From Branchinecta lynchi (taxonomy: Eukaryota; Arthropoda; Branchiopoda; Anostraca; Branchinectidae): a DNA stretch of 64,000 nucleotides. A model generated the notes under the pieces. That model was not told the origin of the DNA. It ran no database searches and was given only the letters and a program-made list of their open reading frames with translations. The stretch spans positions 5,270,001 to 5,334,000 of the forward strand of contig JAKZAP010000011.1 of NCBI GenBank assembly GCA_023053575.1, read 5' to 3'. A program made the position numbers and the translations under genes. Below are positions 55,345-64,000 of this stretch, one piece after another; within the stretch, counting starts at the first letter, position 1; each line of letters opens with the position of its first letter.

Positions 55345-55800
55345 ATAAGAATGATCGGCCTTGGAAATCACGAGAATGTATCGTTTGGTAAACAGTATTA
55401 AGGGATTCAGTTGTAAGCAAAACCCTTGGGCCAAAAATTATCATGGGCCCTTGGGGATCATGAATATATGTCGTTTGGTCAAAAGTAATTTTTCACTTTT
55501 CGGTTAAGATCCGCGCTTTAAGGGTACTACAAATTCATCTTAGAAAAATCTTTGCGGCCCAAACATGGGCCCTCGGGGACCAGGAATGTATCGTTTGGTC
55601 AAAAGTTTTTCTCACTCTTCGGTTAAGATGCGCCCTTTGAGGGTACGGTACTAGAAATTCAGTTCAAGCAGAACCCTTACGGCACAAGCACCATGGGCCC
55701 TCGGGGATCACGAAATGTATCGTTTGGTCAAAAGTATTTTTTTTTTACTGTGCGGTTAAGATCATGTTCTGTTTTTACTGTGCGGTTAAGATCATGTTCG
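55345..55800. repeat. Tandem repeat, about 115-130 bp unit, four copies
   Basis: Units share GGGCCCTCGGGGATCACGAA, ATGTATCGTTTGGTCAAAAG, TTCGGTTAAGATGCGCC and AAATTCAGTTCAAGCAGAAC. Starts are near 55358, 55445, 55567 and 55692. The last unit has a further short duplication (TTTTTACTGTGCGGTTAAGA, twice, 55746-55795). A two-unit relative is at 24480-24625. Confidence 0.75.
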
Positions 55801-55834
55801 CGAACCTTGTCCAACTTTTGTTTTCTTGCAGCGA

Positions 55835-56255
55835 TCCCACCAAGTTTCATCCCGATCGCTCCACTATTGGTCTATGCTTTATTTAAGAATTCCAATTTTT
55901 AGTTGAATTGGCACACTGCAGTGTCACATGATATCCGGGTCCCCCCTCCGACTTCCCCCATATTAACCGGATCCTGTCCGGACTTAAACTGGATATCGAA
56001 GACACGTATACCCATATTAACCGGATCCTGTCCGGACTTAAACTGGATATAGAAGACACGTGGTCTTCCTAAATATCAAGTTTTATGAAGATCCGATCAC
56101 CCGTTCCAAAGTTATGCATGCCACTGAATTCCGGATTCCGGCTCCCCTCCCTCCCCCCACGATGGTCGCATCGGGTAAGAGACTATTTCCAAGTTATTTT
56201 GGTCGGGTCCCTCCCTAATACGCCTGCCAAGTTTCATCGTCTTTTTTTTTATAAC
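55835..56255 (+). repeat. Family B repeat, plus orientation
   Basis: It has ACCAAGTTTCATCCCGATCG and CTCCGACTTCCCCC. A 57-bp tandem duplication (ACCGGATCCTGTCCGGACTT, 55963 and 56020) follows, then CCTAAATATCAAGTTTTATG, GATGGTCGCATCGGG and CAAGTTTCATCGTC. It has about 1.5 units. Confidence 0.75.
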
Positions 56256-57517
56256 TGATTAACCTGAAGAGGGAATTTGGAGGATATTACGAACTGGAGA
56301 TAAACAACCTATAACACAAATGTTGAGGGATTCAGTTTAGGGGACTGTAAAAACAGTGCAAATGATCTATATGTGGGAACGGTCTCTTTCTGGGGTTAAT
56401 TTTTCGTGGGGATCATCTTTGTCCGGAAACACGTGTTGCCGGAGGTATTTTGAAGTGGAACGATCAGTATAGGGAACATTTTGCTGCTGGGGACTTATCT
56501 TGTCAAGGGCCTTTCACAGCTCAGTCTAAAACGAATGTTGTCAGGACGAAGGGGCTTTTGTCAATCGACCTTGTGTCTCCGACTTGACCCTCTTATTATC
56601 ATATTATACAGAAGTCTATAAATTAAAACCTTGAATCGGTTCTTCATAAATTTAGTAAGAGAAGATGAGACTTAGTAACACTGGAGTAGGTTCAATTTCA
56701 TTTTTGATTAAGGTTAATCGAAAAGGGCTGACATAGGACAATCTAATTACCCATTACTTATTCAATTAAAAGGAGTTAAAGACCGGATAATTTTTTTTTA
56801 CTTCGTTTCAAATATCAGCTAGTTACCCCTCCAAGATGATGGGCGAGGGATAAATACAATTTCGGATATTTCGGTTGCACTTCCTGCAAACCGTCGTCAG
56901 CGAAAGAAACAAAACTAAATCATAAAATCCACCGCAATAACAACAGGAAAACGATGCGGAACCAACAAACAATAAGACGACATGTAACTAAAAACCAGAA
57001 GAACGATGCATACTGAACGACATGCAGATAAAAGTAAAATAACGAAAGATAAAATGTGCGTGTTCAAAGTGTATATGTACAAACAGGGGCGTCCCGATAT
57101 CTTCCTGATAGAGGGGGGGGGGGGGGCAGCTTCAGAATTTTATCGGAGTTTTCAGGTTTTACCAGAAATGTCTCCGTAATGACATTTCTGCAGAAACTCT
57201 AGAATAGGCTTACTATTGTGTTCTCACTTCTATTATGTGTTAAAAATAACACAGCATAGGCTCGTTAAAGTTTTACTGACAAGGCAGCTGAAATATTTTA
57301 AACACATGAGCGATTTTTTAATTTTCTTAATAACGTTCAGAGCGTGGGCTGCTTGCATGGCAAACCAACATTCATCCATATGTGGAGAATTTGAATATAA
57401 ACAAAGGACTGCCTCTCCAGGGCTGAAGATGCGAAAAGTAGAAAACTACTTTTCCTGTAGAAAAGTAGGAAAATGATTTTAAATATTCCTTCAGCCGAAG
57501 CTGACTGCGAATCATAT
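56256..57517. other. Mostly unassigned spacer with a G-tract repeat
   Basis: ATTTCGGATATTTCGGTTGCAC then TTCCTGCAAACCGTCGTCAGCGAAAG (56855-56905) is like the hairpin-family arm. GGGGCGTCCCGATATCTTCC and a G14 run at 57110-57126 match the C-run element at 63.87-63.91 kb in reverse. No gene. Confidence 0.4.
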
Positions 57518-57786
57518 TGGATAGTGCAAAACGGATACTTCAGCTGAATTTTATTTACAGCTATATTTCGGTTCTTCTTGGCAAGGGTCCTCTTCAGGCT
57601 CAAAGCCGCTCAAGTTGGAAAAACGAAGTGGGAAAAAAAACTTGTGGAAAACGAACTTGTTGGTTTTCCCACTAGGTCGTTTTTTCCACTTGAGCGGCTT
57701 TGAGCCAGAAGAGGACCGTTGCCAAGAAGGGCCGAAATATAGCTCTAATAAAATTCAGCTGACGTATCCGTTTTGCACTATCAAAT
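57518..57786. mobile_element. GGATACGTCAGCT hairpin element, long form (copy 2)
   Basis: The left arm TGGATAGTGCAAAACGGATA through CTTGGCAAGGGTCCTCTTC and AAGTTGGAAAAACGAAG is followed by its reverse complement ending CCGTTTTGCACTATCAAA. It resembles 53101-53390 closely, with a longer AACTTGTGG spacer. Flank GCCGAAGCTGACTGCGAATC. Confidence 0.85.
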
Positions 57787-59336
57787 AAGACAAGAGCTAC
57801 GAGCTCATATGGCACTTGTTACGAGTAGGCACGGCTCGGTTATGTCAATGATATATCTAGTGATTGCTAGGTGTCTTCCCACCAAGTTTCATCTCGATCC
57901 CTCCACTCATAGCGTTTTCCAATATTTCCGGTTCTCCCCTCCAGTTCCCCCCAAAAGTCACCGGATCCGGTCCGGATTTTAAGTGGGTCGTCTGAGGCAT
58001 GAGGTCTTTCCAAATATCAAGTTTCCTCGAGATCCGGTCACCCGTTCAAAAGTTATAAATACCTCAAGATTCCGGATTCCCCCTCCCTCCACTCCCCCGA
58101 CAGTGCCCGAATTGGCTCGGTTATGTCAATGATATATCTAGTGTTTGCTAGGTGTCTTCCCACCAAGTTTCAGCTTGATCCCTCCACTCATAGCGTTTCC
58201 CAAGATTTCCGGTTGCCCCCTCCAGCTCCCCCCAAAAGTCAACGGATCCGGTCCGGATTTTAAGTGGGTCGTCTGAGGCACGAGGTCGTTCCAAATATCA
58301 GGTTTCATCGAGATCCGGTCACCCGTTCAAAAGTTATAAATACCTCAAGATTCCGGATTCCCCCTCCCTCCACTCCCCCGACAGTGCCCGAATCGGCTTG
58401 GTCATGTCAATGATGTATCTAGTGTGTCTTCCCACCAAATTTCATCTCGACCCCTCCACTCATAGCATTTCCCAAGATTTCCGGTTGCCCCCTCCAGCTC
58501 CCCCCAAAAGTCACCGGATCCGGTCCGGATTTTAAGTGGGTCGTCCGAGGCATGAGGTCTTTCCAAATATCAAGTTCCATCGAGATCCGATCACCCGTTC
58601 AAAAGTTATAAATACCTCAAGATTCCGGGTTCCCCCTCCCTCCAACCCCCCACAGTGCCCGAATCGGCTCGGTTATGTCAATGATGTATCTAGTGTCTGC
58701 TAGGTGTCTTCCCACCAAGTCTCATCTCGATCCCTCCACTCATAGCGATTCCAAAGATTTCCGGTTGCCCCCTGCAGCTCCCCCCAAAAGTCACCGGATC
58801 CGGTCTAGATTTTAAGTGGGTCGTCTGAGGTATGAGGTCTTTCCAAAATATCAAGTTCCATCGAGATCCGATCACCCGTTCAAAAGTTATGAATACCTCA
58901 AGATTCCGGATTCCCCCTCCCTCCACTCCCCCCACAGTACCCGAATCGGCTCGGTTATGACAATGATGTATCTAGTGTATGCTAGGTGTCTTCCCACAAG
59001 TTTCATCTCGATCCCTCCACTCATAGCGTTTCCCAAGATTTTCGGTTGCCCCCTCCAGCTCCCCCCAAAAGTCACCGGATCCGGTCCGGATTTTAAGTAG
59101 GTCGTCTGAGGCATGAGGTCTTTCAAGATTCCGGATTCCCCCTCCCTCCACTCCCCCCACGGTGCTCGGATCGGGGAAGTGACTATTTCCAACTTAATCA
59201 TTTGGGGTCCCTGATACGCCTGCCAAGTTTTATCGTCCTAGCTTATGTGGAAGTGCCCGAACTAGCAAAACCTGGACAGACCGACAGACCGACGGACGGA
59301 CAGAAATTGCGATCGCTATATGGCACTTGGCCAACA
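57787..59336 (+). repeat. Family B repeat, plus orientation, with about 280-bp tandem units
   Basis: It starts ACAAGAGCTACGAGCTCATA then TGGCACTTGTTACGAG. Five units follow, each with TCGGCTCGGTTATGTCAATG, TATCTAGTGTTTGCTAGGTG, TCCCACCAAGTTTCATCTCG, CACCGGATCCGGTCCGG and CCCTCCCTCCACTCCCC. Unit starts are near 57825, 58110, 58388, 58662 and 58941, a period of about 280. It ends with CCGACGGACGGACAGAAATT, GCGATCGC and TATATGGCACTTGG. ORFs of 60-100 codons are not conserved across units. Confidence 0.85.
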
Positions 59337-59836
59337 ATGAATCTGATATTTTTATGTCATTTTTCAGCATTGGCTTACATTTATAGTTGGTGAACATTCC
59401 AAGCTTAGAGGGTCAAGCACATATAGGTATCAGAAATTCGAAAAATAAGTTCATTCCATGAAATCGATTATCCTGGGATAACGAAGAAGCGAAGTAACGC
59501 ATTTCTATGGGGTTTTCAGGGATATTTAAGCGAATAAGTGATATGTTACTAGACGTGTTGGACCTTAGACCTATTCGGTTAAACTTTAGTATTGTTAATT
59601 AAGACTAAAAAGTCCTCGACCTCCAACCCACCCTACACTTTTTTCATCACGTTTTCCATTTGTTCACAACACATCCTATTTCACATTTGTCAACTAGATC
59701 GGTTTCAAATTCGATTAGCAACAGATGCTGGTCAGCCAATGTTGAATGCGAAGTGGCCTTAACCAACGCTCATCTTGCTAAAACGTCTTTCCTCTTTTGC
59801 TGAGGTAACAGGGATTAGATGCGTTTTTGTTCGACT
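59337..59836. other. No gene recognised
   Basis: This is spacer. GATAACGAAGAAGCGAAGTAACGCATTTC (59477-59505) resembles AGCGGAACAACGAAGTAACGCAATTTC at 52219-52245, so a small repeat may be shared. Confidence 0.4.
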
Positions 59837-59837
59837 T

Positions 59838-60275
59838 TTCACTCGCCTTTTCGACGGCTTTTTACTTTTTTTGCGTTTTTGTAAAATGGTCCCAAGCACT
59901 GTTTAACAATGTCCCGTTTTTGTCAAAAAGGCAAACGCCGACTTTCGCTTTTTCCCTCGGCTTTTTACAGAAAGGCAAACTTGGTAGGTGACCAAGTTAC
60001 GCTCTCCTTTTGGCTTTTGCTTTGCGATTTTAATCAGTTTACCCCAAAATCCAACAGATGGATTTGAGTCAAAATCATTATCAGTATTTGGAGACTATCC
60101 CGGATATTTAAGATGGACGGTATATAGTACAGATAAAATACAAGTAAAGTGGCACTTGTCAAAATTGTGTTTTCGTCCAAGAAAAGAGAGAAGTCCTTAG
60201 TAGAAACGGCGACTTGCAAAAACGCAAAAATTTTCAAAAGGGCCTGAAAAATGCTAGAAGCTAAAGCCAACGATT
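59838..60275. mobile_element. Left arm of a large inverted-repeat element
   Basis: Starts TGCGTTTTTGTTCGACTTTT and carries GTTTTTGTCAAAAAGGCAAA, GGCTTTTTACAGAAAGGCAA, CTCTCCTTTTGGCTTTTGCT and CAAAATTGTGTTTTCGTCC. It is the approximate reverse complement of 61884-62282, with pairing arms of roughly 400 bp. Small minus and plus ORFs are mirrored in the other arm. A LINE remnant separates the two arms. Confidence 0.8.
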
Positions 60276-60289
60276 TATAATGATTTATT

Positions 60290-61868
60290 TTCAAAGAAAT
60301 TTCCTAAGGCACATGATGATTTTGATACAGAATTTGAGCTGGAGCTGAGTAAACATGAGCAAAAAAATATAGTAATTCATGCTTCTGAGGTAGAGGTTGG
60401 ATTGACAAAACTTAACGAGTAAAAGTTCTTACGACAAGGATGGATTGCATTCTAATCACCTTAAGTGGATGTCAGCTAACAGCATGATTTTGATTTCCAT
60501 GCTTTTTACTATTATTTTGAAAACCGGTATTATTCCTAGTAGTTTTAAAAAGTCGACAACAATCCCAATTTTAAAGAAAGGATCTAATTTAAATGATCGG
60601 AAGTCATATAGGCCAATAACTACATCATGCCAACTTAGTAAACTTTTTGAATTGGTCTTTTTACCAGATCTTATTATTTGTAACCAAGGTTTGAATCAGA
60701 TGGGCTTCCGTAAAGATTTAAATATTGATGTTTGTCATAGTGTCCTAGCTCGTATTTTAAGTTTTTCAAATTTTTGAATAGAGTTTTTATTTTAGCATTA
60801 GATATAGCGTCAGCATCTGATACCATTATTCATTCGAGGGCTTTAGCATCTCTCCTGCTTAATGGTGTTCCCCCTTCAACTGTTTTGGTTTTGCAGAATT
60901 GGTTTTCTTCTTCTCGTATCCGAGTTGCATGGAAAGGAGAATTTTCTGATTTTAGTGTTGTTTTAAATAGGGGTCTGAGGCAAGGTGGAATTCTGTCACC
61001 GACGATTTTCAATATTACTTTAGCTGCATGTTTAGATAATATCCCTATTTCTTTTCTTTTTAATTCTAGATCATTTCTGTCATGGGTTGCTTATGCTGAT
61101 GATATTCTTTTAATAAGCCGGTCTTTGAAATCCCTTCAAATTAATGTTGATTATGTTTGCCAAGTTTTTAAAACCCACGGATTGCTTTTATCTCCGCATA
61201 AATGCCAGCTTCTTGTTTTGGGTATACATTTTTCTGATTTAGTACAGTCTATTTTTATTAAGATTGATGATTTTATTTTGAAACCGTTTTTTTCTCTAAA
61301 ATACTTAGGTTTGCCTATTAGTTCGTCAATGGTACTAACTCGTTCTTTGATAATAGCTGATCTAGAAAAAAGAATTGCGAGAAGTTTTGGTAGTATTGTT
61401 TGCCTAAGAGATTATCTGTCTAAGAAGCGACTGGCAAAGATTTTTAATAGTGTAGTTTTACCACATGTTTTACTGGGTTCTCCTTTTTTGCCATATTTTT
61501 TTAAAGTTGATTTAACTTCCCTGAAAACAACTTTTTTTAAATTTGGGAAATTCTTATGTCGTTTCTCGAAATTTGAATCTTCTTCTTTGATGATGAAAGA
61601 TTATAATACAAAAATTCCGGTTGAAATCTTGAAGCAGAAACACGCTAAGTTCAGGATTAAGCTTGATAGCCTAAAGCATAACCTGGGTCAAGCTTTGAAA
61701 TAGATTGTGTCTGTTAGTATGGTATGTTCTTTTTCATTTGTTTTTCTCAAAATTTGTTGAGTATATGATTGTGCAAGTGTTGGGCCACGTTTAATGTATT
61801 TTTTGGCCGTGTTGTATTCTTATTTCTTTTTTATACTCGCCAGCTTTGGCGGTCATAAATAAATGAAA
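60290..61868 (+). pseudogene. Non-LTR retrotransposon reverse transcriptase, broken
   Basis: Two frames overlap: 60445-60777 and 60774-61703. The first has KSYRPITTSCQLSKLFE and NQMGFRKDLN, the fingers region of LINE reverse transcriptases. The second has motif A (LALDIASASDT, catalytic Asp; the usual Phe after Ala is Ser), motif B (LRQGGILSPTIFN) and motif C (YADDILL). About 250 residues follow, ending HNLGQALK. The join at 60774-60778 is a stop/frameshift, so the protein cannot be made whole. No endonuclease is seen. The 3' region has TTGGCGGTCATAAATAAATG and an (ATGAA)n tail. It is inserted between the arms of the inverted-repeat element. Confidence 0.85.
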
Positions 61869-61883
61869 TGAAATGAAAGGCAA

Positions 61884-62282
61884 AAGTTGAACAAAAACGC
61901 AACTATTGCCTTCCGTTTTCGGCTTTAGCTTTTAGCATTTTTCAGGCCTTTTTGAACATTTCCGCGTTTTTGCAAGTCGCCGTTTCTACTAAGGGGTTCT
62001 CTCTTTTCTTGGATGAAAACACAATTTTGACACATGCCATTTTACTTGTATTTTATTCGTACTACAAACTGTCCATCTTATATATCCGGGATAGTTTTCA
62101 AATACGGCTAATGATTTTGACTCAAATCCATCTTTTCTTGGATTTTGGGGTAAACTGATAAAAATCACGAAGCAAAAGCCAAAAGGAGAGCGTAACTTGA
62201 TCACCTAACAAGTTTGTCTTTTTGCAAAAAGCCGAGGGAAAAGGCGAAAGTCGGCGTTTGCCTTTTTGACAAAAACGGGACA
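61884..62282. mobile_element. Right arm of the large inverted-repeat element
   Basis: It is the reverse complement of the left arm: CTTTTAGCATTTTTCAGGCC, TTCTACTAAGGGGTTCTCTC, GGTAAACTGATAAAAATCAC, GAAAGTCGGCGTTTGCCTTT, GACAAAAACGGGACATT. A hairpin element interrupts it at 62283, and the arm resumes with GGGACATTGTCAAACAGTGC at 62453 and ends near 62516 (AGAACAAAAACGCAACTATT). Confidence 0.8.
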
Positions 62283-62452
62283 TTTATTCAAACAATGTTT
62301 ACAACGGATACGTCAGCTATGATTCTTCATCAGCGATATTTCGGCCCTTCTTGGCAAGGGTCCTCGTCAGCCTGACGTATCCGTTGTAAACATTGTTTGA
62401 ATAAATGTTTCAAAGTCAGCTTGGGCTCAAAGAATATTTATCTACGGGACAT
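62283..62452. mobile_element. GGATACGTCAGCT hairpin element, short form, in the right arm
   Basis: TTATTCAAACAATGTTTACA, ACGGATACGTCAGC and GATATTTCGGCCCTTCTTGG lead into the reverse complement GACGTATCCGTTGTAAACAT, TGTTTGAATAAA, with the flank GTCAGCTTGGGCTCAAAGAA. It splits ACGGGACATT from a second copy, ACGGGACATTGTC (62446-62458), so ACGGGACATT may be its target duplication or its insertion scar. It is similar to 9098-9244. Confidence 0.8.
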
Positions 62453-62516
62453 TGTCAAACAGTGCTTAGGAGCATTTTACGAAAACGCAAAAAAGAACAA
62501 AAACGCAACTATTGTC

Positions 62517-62688
62517 TTGGCCAGCTTGAAAGCTTTCCATACTTGTGAAGACATCTTTCAATTCACGAAAAACTTCAAATATTTTCTTTTTGTTTGTTTC
62601 GAGGCTCTCCTGGCGACTTTTAAGGTCATCCTGGTAAGCTGTGGGTCTATACTAATCCGTAAGCAACAAAATTCCGGTATATTCGCCT
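62517..62688. other. No gene recognised
   Basis: This is short spacer between the inverted-repeat element and the minisatellite. Confidence 0.35.
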
Positions 62689-63795
62689 GAGCCAAATTCT
62701 GATTGATTCCGTGGAGCAAAGTCCGGTAGATTCCCCGATCCAGCCTCTAGTAAATTCCCCGAAACAAGTTCCAATGAATTACTTGAGAAAGACTTTGGTA
62801 GATTCCTTGAAAAAGACTTCGGTAGATTCTTGAGCAAAATTCTGGTAGATTCCCGAGTAAAATTCCGATAGATCGCAAAATTCTAGTAGATTCCGTTGGG
62901 CAAAATCCGGTAGATCTTCTGATCCAGCCTCCAGTAAGCTCCGGTAGATTTTTTAGCAAGATTTCGGAAGATGCCCTGATCAAAAGTCCGGTAGGTTCCG
63001 TGAGCAAAATTCCGGTAGATTCTCTGTACAAAGTTCAGGTAGATTTCCTGAGCAAAATTCCGGTAGATTCCCGGAGCAAAATTCCGGTGGATTCTCTGAG
63101 CAAAATTCTGGTAGATTCCCTGAGTAAAATTCCTGTAGATTCCAAAATTCCTGTAGATTCCGTGGGTCAAAATCCGGTAGATCTCTTGATCCAGCGTCCA
63201 GTAAATTCCCTGAGATAAGTTCCGGTAGATTCCTTGAGCAAGATATCGGTAGATGCCCTGAGCAAAATTCCGGTAGATTCCTGACCGAAATTTCGGTAGG
63301 TTCCCTCAAAATTCCGGTAGATTCCCTGAGCAAAATTCCGGTAGATTCTCTGAGCAAAATTCCGATAGAATCCCTAAGCAAAATTCCGGAAGATTCCAAA
63401 ACTCTAGTAGATCCCCTGATCCCGCCTGAGACAAGTTCTGGTAGATTCCTTGAGCAAGATTTCGGTAGATGCCCTGAGCAAAATTCCGGTAGGTTCCCTG
63501 AGCAAAATTCCGGTTGATTCCCGGACAAGATTCCGATAGATTTCCTGAGCAAAATTCCGGTAGATTCTCTGAGGAAAATTCCGGTAGGTTCCCTGAGCGA
63601 AATTCCGGCAGATTCCAAAATTCCAGTAGATTCCATGGGACAAAGTCCGGTACATCCCCTGACCCAGCCTCCGGTAAATTTCCTGAGACAAGTTCCGGTA
63701 GATTCCTTGAGCAAGATTTTGATAGATGCCCTGAGCAAAATTCCGGTAGGTTCCCTGAGCAATAATCCGATAGATTCCATACAAATCATCAAGTT
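62689..63795. repeat. Minisatellite, 24-bp unit AAAATTCCGGTAGATTCCCT + GAGC
   Basis: About 45 units, many imperfect. Variants contain AGATGCCCTGAGC, ATCCAGCCTCCAGTAA and AAGTTCCGGTAGATTCC. A larger block (CCAGCCTCCAGTAAATTCC ... GAGCAAGATTTCGGTAGATG) recurs at about 62.74, 62.93, 63.19, 63.42 and 63.66 kb, so there is higher-order structure. Since 24 is divisible by 3, several frames on both strands remain open for long stretches (up to 270 codons on the minus strand), encoding 8-residue repeats such as STGILLRE, LPEFCSGN or IYRNFAQG. Confidence 0.9.
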
Positions 63796-63799
63796 CAGG

Positions 63800-64000
63800 T
63801 GAATTTGACAAATTTCGACTGGCGCGGCTTCGCCGCACCATTCAAAATTTACCGGAATGTTTTTCCAAAGACCTTCTAGGCCCCCCCCCCCCCCACCGGG
63901 ACGCCCCTGTGAAATCTGTGATTATTTATAATTCTGCATTCTGTGTTTATTTACACAGCTCCATAGTTCTGTGGAAGGTTTTATTCAAAGTGTTGAAAAA
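63800..64000. repeat. C-tract interspersed repeat end
   Basis: GGCGCGGCTTCGCCGCACCA (63820-63839) is palindromic. A run of C's (63872-63889) precedes ACCGGGACGCCCCTGTG. The same motif in inverse, CAGGGGCGTCCCGATATC, is at 57089-57106 next to a G run. It is one end of an interspersed repeat, cut near the window edge. The last 100 bp are AT-rich. Confidence 0.6.

Noticed and set aside
62980..63792. A 270-codon minus-strand ORF with 8-residue repeats as a secreted or structural repeat protein
   Set aside because: It is created by a 24-bp minisatellite. Other frames on both strands are equally open, and there is no start, signal peptide or splice context.

Overview
This is repeat-dense nuclear DNA from an animal, very probably a protostome invertebrate. 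The signs are GT/AG introns, an intron of about 11 kb, a secreted neuropeptide precursor, fragments of non-LTR retrotransposons with microsatellite tails, many small DNA-transposon derivatives and a large satellite array. There are no operons, Shine-Dalgarno sites or dense bacterial ORFs. I cannot name the species. Most long ORFs in the window are chance ORFs inside repeats.

Genes. (1) Plus strand: the first two coding exons (22203-22303 and 33442-33546) of a neuropeptide precursor of the elevenin/L11 type. The predicted peptide RDCRRYVFAPLCRGVIS is bounded by KR and KKR cleavage sites. The two exons are separated by an 11.1-kb intron full of repeats. The 3' coding exon is unresolved; two weak candidates lie near 38.6 and 39.5 kb. 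(2) Minus strand: the last two coding exons (53749-53910 and 50641-50814) of an unrecognised protein, joined in phase 0 and ending in TAA. If elevenin ends before 50.6 kb, the two genes converge tail to tail. The rest of the minus-strand gene lies beyond what I can recognise, probably off the right edge.

Repeats, left to right. Family A (one end GGGATCCCAAAACGTAAG, other end CCTTTGGTCTTGTT, about 1.1 kb, inside made of about 120-bp repeats, no ORF) occurs at 1-0.36, 0.66-2.0, 2.5-3.2, 5.4-6.7, 14.2-15.5, 25.9-27.0, 36.1-37.8 (inverted pair), 48.7-49.8 and 49.9-50.1 kb. Family B (CCGGATCCGG-rich, with TGGCACTTG-type ends, inside made of about 280-bp repeats) occurs at 8.5-10.4, 25.1-25.9, 27.5-28.8, 31.0-32.0, 55.8-56.3 and 57.8-59.3 kb. 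Small terminal-inverted-repeat elements fall into several families. Two have 8-bp target duplications (hAT-like), two have TA duplications (Tc1/mariner-like) and two have 3-bp duplications. A hairpin family carrying 'GGATACGTCAGCT' occurs at least six times. A 585-bp solo LTR with a CGAG duplication abuts an 89-bp satellite array of about 5.6 kb (16.13-21.74 kb) that has higher-order structure. At the right end, a degenerate reverse-transcriptase element sits inside a large inverted repeat (59.8-62.5 kb), followed by a 24-bp minisatellite (62.7-63.8 kb).

The biologically strongest item is the elevenin-type gene. The most unusual structural items are two independent LINE insertions at the same position of family A, the inverted pair of family A, and the satellite/solo-LTR junction.
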